Assembly: GCA_018396635.1 (NCBI GenBank) | Contig: JAGTQE010000008.1 | Location: 1 to 64,000 of the forward strand | Reading direction: 5' to 3' | Source of the DNA: Candidatus Bathyarchaeota archaeon | GTDB taxonomy: Archaea > Thermoproteota > Bathyarchaeia > Bathyarchaeales > DTEX01 | DNA: 64,000 nt | In this document: positions 61,706 through 64,000 of the stretch, one piece after another | Layout of the letters: every line of letters starts with the position of its first letter | Position numbering within the stretch: position 1 is the first letter of the stretch | The notes under the pieces: generated by a model | The model's database searches: none | Told to the model about the DNA's origin: nothing | Seen by the model: only the letters and a program-made list of their open reading frames with translations | Translations under genes and position numbers: made by a program

Positions 61706-62476
61706 ATGGCGCGGTGGTGCGGCACAGCCTTGAGGGATGCCATCATAGAGTTGATCGATGTGAGCAAAATATACAGTGTTGGAGAGATCTCTACTACAGC
61801 CCTTAAAGACGTCACATTCAGGGTTTATAAGAGAGATTTGGCAGCTATAATGGGCCCCTCAGGCTCAGGTAAGACGACGCTGCTTAACATGCTCGGGCTG
61901 CTCGATAGGCCAACTAGGGGGAAAATATTATTTGAGGGAAGGGATATTTCAAGGCTCAGCGATAAGGATTTAGCTAACCTTAGGAATAGGAAGATCGGCT
62001 TCGTCTTTCAAACCTTCAACTTAATCAACAGGTTAACTGTCTTCGAGAATATAGAGCTTCCGCTAATACCTAGGGGTGTGCCGCGCAGCGTTAGGGCTGA
62101 AATGGTTAAGGAGGCTATACTGAAGGTTGGAGGAGATGTAAGTTGGCTTAGGAAGAAGCCAACTCAGCTCTCAGGCGGGCAGCAGCAGAGGGTTGCCATA
62201 GCCAGGGCAATAGTCGGCAACCCGCCAGTAATTCTTGCGGATGAGCCTACTGGAAACCTGGATAGGGGATCTGCTAAAATAGTTGTTGAGACATTCTTAA
62301 ACCTAAATAAGGAGGGGCACTCAATAGTTGTCGTGACCCATGACCCTGAGGTTGCAAATTGCATGGAGAAAATATATGTCATCAGGGATGGAATGATAGT
62401 TGGCGAGCATGGGGCTGATCCGAAGGAATCCCTCATAGCTAAAATGTTGGAGAGTTCTGGTGGGAGGAGAGCGTAA
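61706..62476 (+). CDS. ABC transporter ATP-binding protein (MacB/LolD type), second system
   Basis: The 256-residue ATPase has Walker [21 protein letters not shown] (about residues 51-70), Q-loop FVFQTFNLINRLTVFENIE, signature [15 protein letters not shown], Walker B PVILADEPTGNLD and H-loop VVVTHDP. It is preceded by a 12-residue extension (MARWCGTALRDA) not typical for the class; TTG at 61730 may be the real start. The gene after it encodes a large secreted protein, and a permease is expected beyond the window. Confidence 0.94.
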   Translation: MARWCGTALRDAIIELIDVSKIYSVGEISTTALKDVTFRVYKRDLAAIMGPSGSGKTTLLNMLGLLDRPTRGKILFEGRDISRLSDKDLANLRNRKIGFVFQTFNLINRLTVFENIELPLIPRGVPRSVRAEMVKEAILKVGGDVSWLRKKPTQLSGGQQQRVAIARAIVGNPPVILADEPTGNLDRGSAKIVVETFLNLNKEGHSIVVVTHDPEVANCMEKIYVIRDGMIVGEHGADPKESLIAKMLESSGGRRA

Positions 62477-62479
62477 ATT

Positions 62480-64000
62480 ATGGAATCTAAAAGAATATTC
62501 AGCAGAGTGGCGGCCCTATTCCTATTGCTAGGCGTCATACTGCCGATTCAACCCATAGTGGAGGCAACCAGTAATCAGATGCAAGAAAACTTATTCACGG
62601 TAGTCGGCATCATAGTTAGGTCTTCATCGGGGTCGCCGAAAATTTACCCTGGGAGCAGAAGGGTTAACTTAAGAATAGAGACAATGTATGGCGGCAATGA
62701 GACGGCTACAAGAGTATATGGCCATCTGAAAACAGTTTATGGCATAAATTTCAGCGCCGGAAGCGGGCCGACAGCTCAGGCCAGGGATCCCGATGGCACA
62801 ATTAAATCGAGGGTTGAGAGGGGTGAGTACGCTATCTTCAACTATTACCTTGACATATCTAAAGCGCTTACGCCAAACGTATATACATTATCCCTTAACA
62901 TAACATATGTGCTGGAGAGGAGCGACGAGATACGATGGGAGATACATTATGTGCCGATTAAGATTTCAGAGTATCCAAGTTTAGCCCTCAGCGTAATCGA
63001 CGCTTACTTAAGCCCAGCATCATATCCAGGCTCGGTGGACACAAACCTATACGTTTTGATCGAGAACTCTGGGGAATCAGATATAGTCTCAGCACGCTTC
63101 ACAGTAATCTTATCGGAAGGCTTTAGGATAAGTAACTCCAGGGCTTCGGTCGGCACGGTTTATGCTGGTGAGAGGTTTACTATAACCTTCACTGGTATAT
63201 CTGTGCCCTTGGATGCCGGGATCGGTGCACATAGCGCTACAATTCACGTCGATGCATCTATGAGAACCGATGATGGGGTGAATTATAATTCTTTAGGCGC
63301 AGTTGCTGTGGGATTTTTAGTTTCAGATGTGCCTAAAGAGAACCCAATAGTAATATCGTCCGTCTCGGTGCTATATAGGGGTTCGCCAGCGCCGTTACTG
63401 CCCTCAGCCAGAGGAGTCACGGTTAGGGTTACGTTGATCAACAGGCTTCCAGACCCTATAGGTGGGATTAGCGCTACAATAGAGCCGCCAAACGGAATTA
63501 TCGTGAGGGGTGTCTCAGGAACATACGCCAACGGCATGGCGCCAGGCGGCTCATGCTTCATAGACATAACGGTGGATGTCTCACCGGACATCAAGCCGGG
63601 GCTTGTTGAGTTCATAGTGAACCTACTATATGTTAAGATTGTTTCTGACACCTCCTATATGGGCGAACAGAGGTTGAGAGTTAACGTCGCCGTTGAGACA
63701 CCACATAGCTACGTGCCTGAGATGTCTTTGGTCTCAGCATATTGGGGCTCACCGAGCCCGACACCCGCATATAATGGATCAAGGTACGTGCCGCTAACAT
63801 TACGTTTCATTAACAATGGGAGATATGATATTATTGGAGGAATTGTTAGAGCCCAATCAGACCTACTGAGACCCATCAAAGCATCAGAGACTCTGGCGCC
63901 CAGTCTCACTCCAGGATCAAGCTCATCCGTGACACTATACTTTGACATAATGGCGGGCGGTGAAGCCCTACTCAAAATCTCTGTTGAATATATATTTGGA
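62480..64000 (+). CDS. Large secreted multi-domain protein, incomplete at the right edge
   Basis: At least 507 codons are open to the window end. The N terminus has a signal peptide (residues 5-32, FSRVAALFLLLGVILPIQPIVEA-like hydrophobic core ending at an Ala-Thr site). The mature part consists of repeated beta-sandwich domains of about 120-150 residues, each with an opening like SLVSAYWGSPSPTPAYNGS or SSVSVLYRGSPAPLLPSARG. This is the pattern of CARDB/COG1361-type S-layer or NPCBM-associated domains. Four bases after the ABC ATPase stop, it is probably the extracellular part of that exporter, linking the cell surface to the permease. Confidence 0.8.
   Translation, partial: MESKRIFSRVAALFLLLGVILPIQPIVEATSNQMQENLFTVVGIIVRSSSGSPKIYPGSRRVNLRIETMYGGNETATRVYGHLKTVYGINFSAGSGPTAQARDPDGTIKSRVERGEYAIFNYYLDISKALTPNVYTLSLNITYVLERSDEIRWEIHYVPIKISEYPSLALSVIDAYLSPASYPGSVDTNLYVLIENSGESDIVSARFTVILSEGFRISNSRASVGTVYAGERFTITFTGISVPLDAGIGAHSATIHVDASMRTDDGVNYNSLGAVAVGFLVSDVPKENPIVISSVSVLYRGSPAPLLPSARGVTVRVTLINRLPDPIGGISATIEPPNGIIVRGVSGTYANGMAPGGSCFIDITVDVSPDIKPGLVEFIVNLLYVKIVSDTSYMGEQRLRVNVAVETPHSYVPEMSLVSAYWGSPSPTPAYNGSRYVPLTLRFINNGRYDIIGGIVRAQSDLLRPIKASETLAPSLTPGSSSSVTLYFDIMAGGEALLKISVEYIFG

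Overview
The window is a 64 kb piece of an archaeal chromosome. Archaeal-type genes include RNA polymerase subunit Rpo12, ribosomal protein eL40, an ATP-dependent DNA ligase, separate Kae1 and Bud32 genes, Taw1/TYW1, UPF0147, a GfcR-like regulator and intron-bearing tRNA genes with encoded CCA. The ESCRT-III-like CdvB protein and the RPC34/RPC39-like iron-sulfur protein point to the TACK side of the archaea. Tungsten-type aldehyde:ferredoxin oxidoreductases, sugar-acid genes and a full tryptophan operon suggest an anaerobic organotroph, for example a Bathyarchaeia-like lineage. No 16S rRNA gene is present, so this placement is inference.

Layout. 1-3.5 kb: 5' part of a glutamate-synthase-like gene, rpo12, S-adenosylhomocysteine hydrolase and a primase-small-subunit-like protein. 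3.5-8.3 kb: a 33-residue Lys/Tyr protein divergent from an IMPase-family phosphatase, a phosphoesterase, a GH127 glycosidase, a stand-alone Lrp-type sensor domain and a coiled-coil protein. 8.3-9.0 kb: a candidate C/D sRNA, tRNA-Met and an intron-containing tRNA-Asn. 9.8-21 kb: a catabolic region with a TIM-barrel isomerase, CdvB, two uroporphyrinogen-decarboxylase-like proteins, SIS protein, sugar kinase, secreted metalloprotease, enolase-superfamily dehydratase, polyol-type dehydrogenase and PfkB kinase. 21-29 kb: LOG-type hydrolase, HPr-kinase-like ATPase, a ferredoxin/AOR pair, a tRNA-Leu with three introns, ferredoxin and transketolase. 29-39 kb: information-processing genes (zinc-ribbon/Cren7-like small protein, DNA ligase, RlmE, RPC34-like protein, Kae1, Bud32, XTPase, eL40) with a rhomboid protease, a glycosyltransferase and a roughly 150 bp palindrome. 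39-43 kb: GfcR, a hypothetical protein, a canonical AOR and its ferredoxin. 42.8-49.4 kb: trpEGDCFBA in one tightly overlapping operon. 49.4-53 kb: a MacB-like ABC system with an accessory protein, a membrane protein and its winged-helix partner. 53.5-64 kb: sugar oxidoreductase and isomerase, PHP protein, beta-propeller protein, AmrS-type radical SAM enzyme, an MDR protein lacking the usual zinc ligand, UPF0147, Taw1, and a PadR regulator divergent from an ABC ATPase and a secreted multi-domain protein that runs off the right edge.

Gene interplay. The two AOR modules each carry a polyferredoxin partner and would pass electrons from aldehyde oxidation to ferredoxin. The enolase-superfamily enzyme, dehydrogenase and PfkB kinase resemble an oxidative sugar-acid route; the SIS protein and BadF/NagK-type kinase suggest amino-sugar use. 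The trp operon has a TGTACA box just upstream of its TATA box, matching the known TrpY operator consensus, and a 14-codon ORF with two Trp codons before trpE. Start codons are often TTG or GTG, usually behind a GGTGA or GGAGG Shine-Dalgarno sequence, and many starts were assigned from that.

The observations most worth a second look are the multi-intron tRNAs, the trp leader, the overlooked small proteins, and the large palindrome after the DNA ligase gene.
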